From NCBI GenBank assembly GCA_011033025.1, contig WFMF01000144.1, forward strand, positions 337,322 to 401,321: DNA of 64,000 bases, given 5' to 3'. The number at the start of each line of letters is the position of its first letter. The stretch's first letter is position 1. The DNA comes from Beroe forskalii. Lineage: Eukaryota; Ctenophora; Nuda; Beroida; Beroidae. Positions 30,340-40,725 of the stretch are shown here, one piece after another. The notes under the pieces are model-generated. The model was not told the DNA's origin. It worked only from the letters and a program-made list of their open reading frames with translations, and did not search any database. A program made the translations under genes and the position numbers.

Positions 30340-31743
30340 GTCCAAGTTGGTATGGGGGAGCCCGAACAGAACGGGGGAGCCCAAGTTGCTTTGGGGGAGC
30401 CCGAACAGTACGGGGGAGCCCATGTGAGTATAGGGGAGCCCGAACAGCACCGGGAGCCCAAGTTGGTATGGGAGAGCCCGAACCGCACGGGGGAGCCCAT
30501 GTTAGTATGGGGGAGCCCGAACAGCACAGGGGAGCCCATGTTAGTATAGGGGAGCCGAAACAGGGGGAGCCCAAGTTGGTATGGGGGAGCCCGAACATTA
30601 CGGGGGAGCCCAAGTTTGTATGGGGGAGCCAAAGTCGATATGGGGGAGCCCGAACAGCACGGGGGAGCCCATGTTAGTATAGGGGAGCCCGAACAGTACA
30701 GGGGAGCCCATGTTAGTATAGGGGAGCCCGAACAGAACGGGGGAGCCCAAGATGGTAATATGGTATGGGGGAGTCCGAGTTAGTATGGGGGAGCCCGAGT
30801 TAGTATGGGGTAGCCCGAGTTAGTATGGGGAGCCCGAGGTAGTAGGGGGAGCCCGAGTTAGTATGGGGGAGCCCAAGTTAGTATGGGGGAGCCCCTGTTA
30901 GTATGGGAAGCCCAAGTTGGTTTGGGGGAGCCCAAGTTAATAAAGGGGAGCCCGAGGTAGTATGGGGGAGCCCAAGTTGGTGTGGGGGAGCCCGATTTAG
31001 TATAGGGGAGCCCAAGTTGGAAGGTGGATCCCAAGTAAGTATGGGGGAGCCCGAGTTATCATATGTGAGCCCGAGTTGGTAGGGGGAGCCTATGTAAGTG
31101 TGGGGGAGCCCAAGCTATGGTGAAGCCCGGGATAAGGTGTAGCCAAGGTCGGTGGAGCCCAAGGTAAGGGTGAGCCTCGTATGGGCAATCCCATGTATCT
31201 TGGTGAGCCCAAGTTATGGTGAAGCCCAGGATAAGGTGGAGCCAAGTTCGGTGAAGCCCAAGGTAAGGGTGAGCCTGGTATGGGTGATCCCATGTTGAAG
31301 GGTGAGCCCAGAACATCAGTGAAGCCCGAGGTTCGGGTGAGCCTGTTATGGTGAAGCCCAAGGTAAGGGTGAGCCTGGTACGGGTGAGCCCCTGTATCGG
31401 GGTTATCCCAAGGCATTGGTGAAGCCCGAAATTCGGTGGAGCCTGGTATGGCGAAGCCCGGCAATAAGGTGAGTCTGGTACGGGTGAGCCCCTGTATCGG
31501 GGGTTATCCCAAGGCATTGGTGAAGCCCGAGTTTCGGTGGGGCCTGGTATGGTGAAGCCCGGCAATAGGGTGAGTCTGGTATGGGCGAGACCGGGTATAG
31601 AGGTGAGCCCCGGACAATCGGGGGGAGCCCTAGATTAAGGGGAGCAGTGTACAGGGGAGTCCGTGATTAGAGGTGATACCAGGTTTAGGGGAAGCCTCCG
31701 TACGGTGAACTCTGTAATTTGTGATCCCGGGAATAAGGGGAGC
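30340..31743 (-). repeat. Right foldback arm: inverted GGGCTCCCCC minisatellite
   Basis: Reverse complement of the left arm, with zones in mirror order: GAACAGCACGGGGGAGCC type to about 30770, GTTAGTATGGGGGAGCCC type to about 31080, then CCTGGTATGGTGAAGCCC type to about 31620, and the unique outer end. Unit-level differences from the left arm are many, so the arms are not freshly copied. Confidence 0.9.
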
Positions 31744-32339
31744 ATTAATGGGGCCGTGATGGTCCTGGGATCTGAAGACTTATTAGCTCATCTGAAAGTA
31801 CTCGTCAAGCTGATCATCATGGTTTTTGTCCAAAATTCCTAACATGATTTTAAGTGGGTTAACGAGGCACTTGAAAATCGGCTAAAACCAGTCACGTGAT
31901 ACACCACGCGCTACTCTCTCCCGTAACATAACCCTCTCATCAGAGCTAATGATGTGGTGCTCACGCCCGCCCTCTCGCAGCACTAATTGCATCAGCATAT
32001 GCGATCATACCCATCATAATTATGCAGTACCGGCCCTTCCACTTCCAATGAGGAAGTTGTTTGTCTTCCATTCGAAACCTAATTAAATGGCGAGCAGAAT
32101 GTGTGTACTGAGTGTGGATGGTGCTAACAATAACATTACCACAACACAGCGCTGCTGCAATAATTGACATTCGAACCACTACATCGCCCGAATATTTCGA
32201 AGTTTCAATATTTTCGTTCATACCCATTCTGCAGGGAGACCGGAAAAGAATTGTTGAAAAATGATTCAAAACTTCAAAAATAAATAAAAAATCACAATCA
32301 TGAGAGGCATAATCCACGATTTTTGCAAGTTCACCTGAA

Positions 32340-33070
32340 TTCGCCGCGAATTCGCCGCGAATTCAGGTGAATTCAGGTGAATTCAGGTGAATTCGCGGCG
32401 GAGTTCGCCAAAAATTTTTTTGGCGGACTCCGCCGGACTCCACCGGAGTCCGCCGCGCTCACAACCACCCTCCCGGACCCTTTCAGGGAACTTCCCAGGA
32501 ACTTCCCGGACCCTTCCCTGTTCAGGACATTCCCGAAGTAAAAGGAAACGATACCTATTAGTATCCCGGGAAGGGTCTGGGAAGTTCCCGGGAAGGGTCC
32601 AGGAAGTTCCCGGAAAAGGTCCGGGAATAGTTCCTGGGAAGGGTCCTGGAAGTTACCGTAAATGGTCCACGGTGAGTCTCCGTCGGCAGAGTACCAAGTT
32701 GCCGCCCGAGGACTTGAGGGGTCCGAGGACCGGAAGGGAGTTCAACAGCGGACTCCGCCAGTGGACCCTGCTAATGAATTTAAATTTTAAGTTTGCCAGC
32801 AAATTCCACCGGAAGATTCCGCCGGCGGATTCCACAAGTATATCGGATTCCACCAGCGGAATCCGCGGACTAAAGTCCGCCGCGGACTTTAATCCACTGG
32901 CGGAGTTCTTTGACGAATTCCGCTGGCGGAAGAAATTCCGCGGCGGAATTTTGCTGTGAACTCCGAAAAACTCCGCGGCGGACTTTTTTGGTGGAATTTT
33001 TAACGATTCCGCGGCGGAATTTCCGCCAAGCTCCGGAAAATCCGCGGCGGAGTCGATTCCGCCAAGTATT
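32340..33070. repeat. GC-rich palindromic satellite block
   Basis: 32340-32410 alternates AATTCGCCGCG and AATTCAGGTG units. 32410-32460 and 32740-33060 are rich in GGCGGA(A/C)T(T/C)C words and their complements, so long self-pairing is possible. 32465-32680 is an inverted array: CTTCCCGGACCC units on the left, and their complement GGGAAGTTCCCGGGAAGGG on the right of a centre near 32545. The open frames across it are artefacts of the repeats. Confidence 0.7.
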
Positions 33071-33075
33071 TAGCC

Positions 33076-33820
33076 AGGAACGGGAAAGGGAGAATTGCCT
33101 TTCTGAAATTGGAAACGGGGGAACCTGGGAACGGAGAAAGGGTGAATTTCCTTTTTGCCTTTGGTGATACTGGATACTCAAATCCCCCTTTAAACGCTGC
33201 TGTTACCAGTTAACATTTAGATTTTTTAAACGCAATTGTCACCACGTTACCGACAGCTCTAATTAGAAAGGTAAAGGGTGATAAAGGTAAAGGGTGAGCT
33301 CTTATTAATTATACACCTATAGGCGCTACGGCTAATGTTTACGTATAACTAGAGAGTAAAAGGAAAGCCCTCCCTTTGTAATAAGAGATGGAAAGGAGGG
33401 AGTTGCGTTTCCAAAATCGGAAACGAGGAACGGGAAAGGGAGAATTGCCTTTCTGAAATTGGAAACGGGGAACCTGGGAACAGAGAAAGGGTGAATTTCC
33501 TTTTGCCTTTGGTGATGGATAAAACCCCCTTTAAACGCTGCTGTTACCAGTTAACATTTAGATTTTTTAAACGCAATTGTCACCACGTTACCGACAGCTC
33601 TAATTAGAAAGGTGAAGGGTGATAAAGGCAAGGTAAACGGTGAGCTCTTATTAATTATACACCTATAGGCGCTACAGCTAATGTTTATAATTATTGTTAA
33701 CGTATAACTAGAGAGTAAAAGGAAAGCCATAGCTCCCTTTGTAATAAGGGATGGTAAGGAGAGAGTTGCGTTTCCAAAATCGGAAACGTGGAACGGGAAA
33801 GGGAGAATTGCCTACAATTG
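33076..33820 (+). repeat. Tandem duplication of a ~355-bp unit
   Basis: The phrase GGAACGGGAAAGGGAGAATT recurs at about 33077, 33427 and 33787. Each is followed (the third only partly) by GCCTTTCTGAAATTGG, an AT-rich middle with TTAACATTTAGATTTTTTAA, and GGAAAGCC...CCCTTTGTAATAA. There are two nearly complete units and a stub. Confidence 0.8.
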
Positions 33821-34036
33821 GCAGCTCCTCATTTAATCCTCCCGCACAGTTTCCTGTACGTCCAGAGAAGTTTAAGGTGCGGCGACATCCTCTGCACCAG
33901 GGGCCTATTTCGTAGGTACTTCAATTTATTCATTCAGGGCACTGGGGGCAGCACCATAGAAGCCAGAATTCTGACTTTGAGATATAAGAAAATATAATAC
34001 TCAAATCAGGGAGAATTTGAAGAAGAAAGCGGGGGT

Positions 34037-34056
34037 CTGGGGGCAGCAGCCCCCAG
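34037..34056. repeat. Perfect short hairpin
   Basis: CTGGGGGC, loop AGCA, GCCCCCAG. An 8-bp perfect stem of this type is frequent in miniature transposons. The surrounding GGGGGTCTGGGGG suggests a repeat remnant inside the second foldback element. Confidence 0.5.
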
Positions 34057-34245
34057 AAACCAGACCTCCTGGGTAAACAAAATTGCCACCTCTCGGCCTC
34101 ATACAAATATAATTGAAAACACTTTGGAATTTGGGACCTATCTGGAAAGCTGGGGCCGGCGACAGATGTCGCCGAAACGCCCCCTCTCAATGGCCTGGTA
34201 CGCTTGCAAGTCAACCGTGAGGCTTGAGATACCAAAGTATCTTTC

Positions 34246-34312
34246 ACCCGTAGCTCAGTCGGAAATGGAATGGTAGAGAATCGATTCGGGATCTTTCGAT
34301 CACGAGCCAGAC
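34246..34312 (+). ncRNA. tRNA-like segment (possible SINE head)
   Basis: TAGCTCAGTCGG at 34251 fits the tRNA A-box exactly, and TTTCGATCACGAG about 40 bases on resembles the B-box and T arm. The arms do not fold into a normal cloverleaf by eye, so this is at most a degenerate tRNA or a tRNA-derived SINE promoter. Confidence is low. Confidence 0.25.
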
Positions 34313-34950
34313 TAGATTAAGATACCAATACACCAACTGAGTATACCTACTGACCACGCAGTAAGTTAAAGTATAAGAGATTGAATTCTTCTTTCACATT
34401 CCCCTGAAATAAAAATCGAAACTCAGATAAGGTACCATTACCAGCTCCAAGTCGAACTTCATAAAAACTATTATTTCTAACCCCCTATTATTCTTAGCTT
34501 CTCCCCTGAATCTTGAAACTTCGAAATATTCGGGCAATGTAGTGGTTCGAATATCAATTATTACAACAGCGCTGTGTTGTAATAATGTTAACACCATCCA
34601 CACTCAGTACACACATTCTGCTCGCCATTTAATTAGGTTTCGAATGGAAGACAAACAACTTCCTCATTGGAAGTGGAAGGGCCGGTACTGCATAATTATG
34701 ATGGGTATGATCGCATATGCTGATGCAATTAGTGCTGCGAGAGGGCGGGCGTGAGCACCATATCATTAGCTCTGATGAGAGGGTTATGTTACGGGAGAGA
34801 GTAGCGCGTGGTGTATCACGTGACTGGTTTTAGCCGATTTTCAAGTGCCTCGTTAGCCCACTTAAAATCATGTTAGGAATTTCGGACAAAAACCATGATG
34901 ATCAGCTTGACGAGTACTTTCAGATGAGCTAATAAGTCATCAGATCCATT

Positions 34951-35130
34951 CCCTAACCAGTGGCTTGCCGCGCCACGCACTCCTTCCTAAGCCCGCATAG
35001 GTGTGCGTACGCGCGCCGCGCTACCCTACGGGACACACACCTATGGATTCAGAGGCAGATGTGAGCGTGCGTGCTGTGTTCGACGCGCGCAGCACGAACC
35101 GTCCCGTTTTGAAGGTGTACTGAAATTACG
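34951..35130. repeat. CpG-rich miniature element
   Basis: Starts CCCTAACCAGTGGC and continues through CTAAGCCCGCATAGGTGTG, ACGCGCGCCGCGC and ACACACACCTATGG. The words CACACCTATGCGGGCTTA recur at about 63045-63090 on the other strand, and GCGCGCCGCGC-type words recur at 49220. It belongs to a CpG-rich family seen at several places in the window. Confidence 0.45.
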
Positions 35131-35649
35131 CAGCTACGCTACAGGGCACACTGCACATGGCTACTTTTAAAATATTAACGTTAAATTATCCATGGGTGAC
35201 CACACTTGTCAATTAAATATTTGATCATAGCTTGTCAATTAAATATTTCATCATAGCTCCATCATCCAGCACTGTGAACACGATTTACTTCAATTAAGTA
35301 TTTTAATTTAATATGATACAGAGAATGAGATAAAGCCAAATATAGAGTCAACTTCTTTCAATTAAATAGTAAATACGGTATCATGAACAGAGATGACCAT
35401 GGCTCAAATTACACTCAACATATCATCACGAAAACAAAGTAATATCTAGGGCACGCTAAAATCAAATTCAACAAGATAAACCACAAAAATACGATTGAAG
35501 TAAAATTTCGGTCCGATCGGATAAGAAACTTAAACTCTTGATAAGTTAAAAACTTATTGATCAAATAATTTTTTCTTATACCATAGACGGAATCAGTCAA
35601 GAAAAGATACCGGACAATGGACATCAGATTATAGCTCGGAAATCAGACT
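35131..35649. other. No gene recognised
   Basis: AT-rich sequence with short direct repeats (TTGTCAATTAAATATTT twice near 35207-35250). Nothing protein-like is seen. Confidence 0.4.
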
Positions 35650-35807
35650 CTAGTTCAAGAACATCAGACTATAGTTCGGGGACAACAGACACCGAGCATT
35701 TGGCACTGGCAGTGACACCTCGAACAGAGTGAGTGCTGTCTGGAACATCGCAGCATCTTGCGGGACACCAAACAGAGTGCTGAGAGGAGCACTGATACTC
35801 TGACTCT
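35650..35807 (-). CDS. Candidate terminal exon of unknown gene (a)
   Basis: After a TTTTTGTATTTCAG acceptor, the minus strand is open for two bases plus 51 codons to TAG at 35650: LSTLFGVPQDAAMFQTALTL and then FEVSLPVPNARC. It enters in the same phase as the exon at 35973-36067, so the two could be alternative or successive last exons. I do not recognise the protein. Confidence 0.3.
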
Positions 35808-35972
35808 CTGAAATACAAAAATTGAAAATTAAATGGTGCTCTCGGTGACTTTAATTCCGTACCCAAACTTTAGTCAAAAAACGGACTTCATTAACAAAAC
35901 TGAGTGAAAGGTATTTCCGAAATCATACTCAAGTCAGAAATTTCAGGCTGATTTTTTCATCTATTATAGGAA

Positions 35973-36067
35973 TTACTCAGGATCTTTTGATTTCAGTTGT
36001 TGTACAGTGAATTCGAAGCCGATTTGACCAAGTGTATCCTTGATGCCATACCGGTAGTTCCCTTTCC
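35973..36067 (-). CDS. Candidate terminal exon of unknown gene (b)
   Basis: A good acceptor (pyrimidine-rich, TTTACAG) precedes two bases plus 30 codons and TAA: KGNYRYGIKDTLGQIGF, then EFTVQQLKSKDPE. The sequence looks protein-like and hydrophilic at its end. The upstream exon must end in phase 1; none was found between 36068 and 38000. The identity is unknown. Confidence 0.4.
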
Positions 36068-36627
36068 CTGTAAACAAAGAAAGTTACAGTCAGTGAGGTT
36101 ATAGCGGTAGAGTGAGTGAAGTATAGCGGAAGAGTAAAGAAACAGAATCCTTGTGTCGTGCGACACGCAGTGTTGCAAGTGCAAGTAGACCTCAACTTTA
36201 AAACGTTTATTCATTTTAACTCATTAACAATCACACATCAAGTTGTGCGACGGGCCCGAGAAGGAGCCACTGACATAATGGGCAAATCATGAGCTGAGCA
36301 TGATAAGCAGAAAGGAGTTTCAAGGTAATTAGCAGTACCACCGCACCCGAAATGATAACAACCAACGACTTCTAATATTAATCCGGACGCAAAAAATATT
36401 TCCTTGGGTTTGAAAATTGCGCGCAACTTAATAACCAAACGTTTCATTTTGACGATGTTATGCCTTGATAATATCATGGTCATTGTATTGAAGGTTGTCA
36501 GTAATCCTATCTGACTGTGGTGGGCTGTATGGCCCAATTTTTTGCATGAAATACTGGCTTCGTACACTTATTCCAATGTCTTATCTATAGAGGGGTATGG
36601 CTGTAATCGATTCTTTAATTCAAGGAA

Positions 36628-36870
36628 GAGACTAAACTGTGAATCATCAGCAGTTACCCTACAGTAGCAACTTGCAAGGTCTTCCTGCCAAGTGCCATCT
36701 GCGATGTAAGTGTCTCATCAGCAGGTGACAATTAATCCGGAGGACAAGGAAGTTATGGAACAGATTACAACTGCAAGGTTGAGCCACCCAGGACTCCGGA
36801 TTCCTGAACAACACAATTTAGAGGGAAGGGAGAGGAAAAGGAAAGAGTTCAGTAGAGGTAAAAGATCATT
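36628..36870 (+). repeat. Dispersed repeat A, copy 2
   Basis: Matches 11880-12090 in order and orientation (TCATCAGCAGTTACC, CCACCCAGGACTCCGGA, GGGAAGGGAGAGGAAA, GAGGTAAAAGATCA). It carries about 40 extra bases around TAAGTGTCTCATCAGCAGG. Confidence 0.6.
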
Positions 36871-38289
36871 GATTGCTAAAAATCATTGAGTACAAAAAAT
36901 GGCGGTTAAGTGTACCGTACCTATAGCCCATCATAGCATCATAACCAGATAGGATAGCTGAAAATCTTCGAAGCAATGTACCAAAACTCCACCATATTTC
37001 AAAAGTATACTAACGTCATAATGAAACATTTTGCTACAAAGCCTGCGTACGATAGTCGTTAAGCATGACGACAATCTTCCCTGCCAATGGTGCACTCGTT
37101 TTGTGGCAAGCACACTTTGTGAACCCATCGAAGATCTTGATGTGTGGTTATTGAAACAATGTCGAACAAAATGCCTGAGAAACGCAACGTAAAAATACTT
37201 CGTGTGGCATGGCATGAAATAAGGTCTCCGCTTCTTTACTCTTCCGCTATACTACAAACTCAAAAGTTGTGAAATGTGAAGGCAATAAAAATATCGTGAG
37301 CAATTCCTATATAAACTGCTTAGTGCTTAATGATTTTTCATATGATAAGTCACTCCCTGCAGATTTCTCATGAAATTTAGAGGTACATAGGAGCATAGGT
37401 AATGGGTATTCATCATTATCAAGTCAATGCTTCAATGAATAGTCTTACACAATCAAGTGTGATCCAAATCTTATAGATACACTAAAGTTGATTATACCTC
37501 AAGCACAAAATTGAAATGCGATTACTTTTCAATCTGCAATCAGAATAAAAGAATTAATCACCTGCTGAAAATGGAGCCGTGATCCGAGCTAAAAACAGCA
37601 TGCAACAGGAGTGATGGCAGCAGGTGGGTGAGCAGTCTGGAGGTCACATTATGCCGAAAGCTTACGGCTTTTCGTGGTTTTATGCTGGTCGATGGAAAAC
37701 CCGTAAGTATTCTCTCTACGAGAACTGCTAAAACCTGAAAAGGGAAGATGATCGTTAATATTCAATCGAGTATGGCCCTAATCGAGATCTTCCCCAATTT
37801 GGTGCCCCAGGCAATTGGTTGAGCAACAGGATGAAAGAGGAATGGCACCACACCATCTATAAAATGCCACTCCTCCGGCCACTTGACCATATACAATAGA
37901 CGCGCGCGCGGCTTCAAAATTTTATACGAAATGCGCTCACAAAAAGCACTTTTTTCAGAATTATTGCTCGGCGATTCACAAAAAGACTGTTTTTGAAGGC
38001 ATCTTTGTACATAATTTGGCAATTTCAGTGTGCTTCCCGTGGAAGCTTGTTAACAAAACTTTGAACAAGAGATTCTCACCAGTAAATTGAGATTAAACAC
38101 AATCGTGCAGTTCAACGGCCGCATCTATATTGAAGTAGAAATAAGTTACTACGCGTTGTAAGGCGCAGTTGAAAAGCTTCATCAGGCGTTCGATAAATAA
38201 AATTTTGGCACTCCCCTTGGATATGAGTTGACATATTAGAATTACCTTAACCTTATTGGTCTTTAGTTCAGCCGAATTTATCTCACTGA
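36871..38289. other. No gene recognised
   Basis: No frame gives a family match. A plus-strand stretch at 37620-37700 (ATGCCGAAAGCTTACGGC, ending before GTAAGT) and a minus-strand stretch at 37765-37900 look mildly coding, but they cannot be joined to anything. CpG-rich ACGCGCGCGCGG lies near 37898. Confidence 0.3.
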
Positions 38290-39360
38290 CCCTATGCAAA
38301 ATAAATTAAACCAAAATTTGGAATGCATCCACATTTTCTCAGACCAAATTTCGCACATGGATGCATCCATTTTTGGGAAAAATAAAGCAACTTTCAGCCG
38401 AAAAACGACGTGGATTAACTTCTAGGATGTTCATTATAAACACATTTGAGCCGATAGAAATCAATTTTAAGCAATTTTGATTTTCGGCCTTTTTTCGCCC
38501 ATATCGGCTCTCAGTGATGGCCAAATTTTCCAAAAACGGTCCTAGGACTCATGTATCATCTTAACAAACATATTCCGACCATTTGGAATCATTTTCAGTG
38601 CATTAAACACGCTAAAAAGCCATTTTCCCAAAATTGGGAAAATGCATCCACTTTTTCTCAGACCAAATTTCGCACTTGGATACATCCATTTTTGGGAACA
38701 ATAAAGCAATTTTCAGCCGAAAAACGACGCAGAATGACTTCTAAGATGTTTATTAAAACACATTTGAGTCAATAGAAATCAATTTCGAGCAATTTTAATT
38801 TTCGGCTTTTTTGGGCCTTCTTCGCCAATATCGGCTCTCAGTGATGGCCAAATTTTCCAAAAACGGTCCTAGAACTCGTGTATCATCTATACAAACATAT
38901 TCCGACCATTTGGAATCATTTTCAGTGCATTAGACATGCTAAAAGCCATTTCCCAAAATTGGGAAAATGCATCCACTTTTTCTCAGACCAAATTTCGCAC
39001 TTGGAAGACATCCATTTTATAGGATTAAAGTTTCCAACCTTGAAAAAGACGCAGAATGACTTCCATGATGTTTAAAGTTATACCCAGTCTATTTGAGCCG
39101 ATAGAAATCAATTTCGAGCAATTTTAATTTTCGGCTTTTTTCGGCCTTCTTCGCCAATATGACTTTCAGTGATGGCCAAATTTTCCAAAAACGGTCCTAG
39201 AACTCGTGTATCATCTATACAAACATATTCCAGCCATTTGGAATCACTTTCAGTGCATTAAACATGTGCCATTTTCCCAAAATTGGGAAAATGCCATCCA
39301 CTTTTTTCTCAGACCAAATTTCGCACTTGACTTACCTATGGTTTTTGTTTCCAACCTTTG
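38290..39360 (+). repeat. Satellite, ~324-bp unit, 3.3 copies
   Basis: The landmark GCATCCAC recurs at 38325, 38644 and 38969, and as GCCATCCAC near 39293 (spacing 319, 325 and 324). Every unit has TTTTCTCAGACCAAATTTCG, TGATGGCCAAATTTTCC and CATTTTCAGTGCATTA-type words. The palindrome CCCAAAATTGGG ends most units. It is a divergent satellite fragment; embedded frames are not genes. Confidence 0.88.
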
Positions 39361-39625
39361 AAAGACAGTTTATTAAATTTATATTTGCACTATCAGACAG
39401 AAATTTGCGAGTTTTCCCCAACTGGAATTTCAATAACTAAATAATACGGAACCATCAACTTTGAGTTCGATAAACTGTTAATGAAAGGCAACATATTCGC
39501 TAGGCATTGGGAGGAATTTCAATCGTCTTCCCTAGTCAAATTTTGCACGAAAGGGAAAAACGATTCAATTCTAGTTGAAATTTTAAAAATAATCATCTTT
39601 GAAGAAATTTGATTTTCGATATCGG

Positions 39626-40725
39626 AATTCAAATTGGGTAAATGTTAATTTCGGTATTTTGACTCAATTTGGCATCATAGAAATGTAAGTCTCCTTAACT
39701 AATCAACCATTCTCTTATTCAATCATATATTTCAATCAGTCTCGGTCACTTTCAAGAAATTGAAGGTTAAATTTTCCCAACTTCATTGTACTCAATCGCT
39801 TAAATCGACCTGCTAAAGTCCGGTTAAAGTTCAATTTGGATCAAAATCGGCAAAATCTTTATTGAAGTTTGACAAATTTAAGAATCACGCCAAATTATAT
39901 CAAGGTGTCACCAAACAAATGACTTAAACCAGCTGCTAAAACCTCTTAGTGTTTCATCTTTATTCAATCCATTCCATCTGTTGATCTTTGCTTTCAGTAC
40001 TAAGTCACTGAAAGATATCAAAATTAAGTAAAAATAATCATGGGTTGACGACGATAATCACATGATTTTCGAAAGCTTCTGAATACAATTCTCTCGTATC
40101 AGTTATTTCGTTAAAACTTCAACCTCTTGAATGGGTTGTAAGTCAAAATGGCTTAATGAGCAAGGGAAAGAAATTCAAATTATATATGTTAATTTTCGGT
40201 ATTTTGACTCAATTTGGCATCATAGAACGGTAAAGTCTCCTTAACTAATCAACCATTCTCTATTCAATCATATATTTCAATCAGTCTCGGTCACTTTCAA
40301 GAAATTGGTTAAATTTTCCCAACTTCATTGTACTCAATCGCTCATATCGACCGTGTGCGGATTTCCCAATTTGCATCCATTCCACAGAATCATCTTCTGA
40401 CAGTCCGCGGCTGACAAATGTCCGCCATCGGAAGTGCCAAATTGAAAGTTAATTGAGTGACTTAAACTATGAGAGACCCACCTCTTAGTGTTTCATCTTT
40501 ATTCAATCCATTCCATCTGTTGATCTTTGCTTTCAGAGCTTCACTCTTTCAGTACTAAGTCACTCAAAGATATCAAAAATTAAGTAAAAATAATCATGGG
40601 TTGACGACGATAATCACATGATTTTCGAAAGCTTCTGAATAACAATCAGTTATTTCGTTAAAACTTCAACCTCTTGAATGGGTTGTAAGTCAAAATGAGC
40701 TTAATGAGCAAGGGAAAGGAAATTG
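39626..40725 (+). repeat. Tandem duplication, ~546-bp unit
   Basis: 39626-40171 and 40172-40725 are direct copies: TTTTGACTCAATTTGGCATC, ATCAGTCTCGGTCACTTTC, CTTAGTGTTTCATCTTTATT and GAATGGGTTGTAAGTCAAAA. The second copy has a unique insertion with TGACAGTCCGCGGCTGAC near 40400. Each copy carries the Penelope-type tail block (40045-40077 and 40601-40633), so the duplicated unit contains a retroelement end. Confidence 0.8.

Larger units (their letters stand above)
22036..31743. mobile_element. 9.7-kb foldback element with minisatellite arms and coding cargo
   Basis: The two ends match in inverted orientation. Left: GCTCCCCCTATT at 22036, then ATCACAAATTACAGAGTTCA. Right: the same words in reverse complement, ending at 31743. 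The match continues through CCGGGGCTCACCTCTATACC and TCTCGCCCATACCAGACTCA and into long minisatellite arrays on both sides. Long tandem-repeat inverted arms define foldback (FB-like) elements. Inside are an AlkB-SGNH coding region (minus) and an endonuclease-reverse transcriptase (plus). No DNA transposase is visible. No clear target duplication flanks the outer ends. The LINE-type genes may be a secondary insertion into a pure satellite foldback, because satellite in left-arm orientation continues on both sides of them. Confidence 0.75.
31769..34946. mobile_element. Second foldback element with 440-bp inverted arms
   Basis: 31769-32208 and 34513-34946 are inverted copies of each other with few differences. 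They start with GATCTGA(A/T)GACTTATTAG and end inward at CGAAGTTTCAA. Shared words include CGTGATACACCACGCGCTAC and GCAGTACCGGCCCTTCCACT. The interior holds only tandem and palindromic repeats and a tRNA-like segment, with no transposase. The element begins 25 bp after the end of the 9.7-kb foldback. It may be a non-autonomous transposon. Confidence 0.75.

Noticed and set aside
30102..31565. Open frames in the right satellite arm
   Set aside because: Same reason as the left arm: repeat translations.
32387..33181. Frames of 66-190 codons in the GC-rich palindromic block
   Set aside because: Arg/Ser/Pro-rich translations of GGCGGA and TTCCCGGG repeats; frames on both strands are equally open.
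34246..34312. Functional tRNA gene
   Set aside because: A-box is perfect, but acceptor and anticodon stems do not pair; kept only as a low-confidence tRNA-like segment.
37620..37700. Plus-strand exon starting ATGCCGAAAGCTTACGGC before GTAAGT
   Set aside because: Looks mildly coding, but there is no partner exon, no family and a repeat-rich context.
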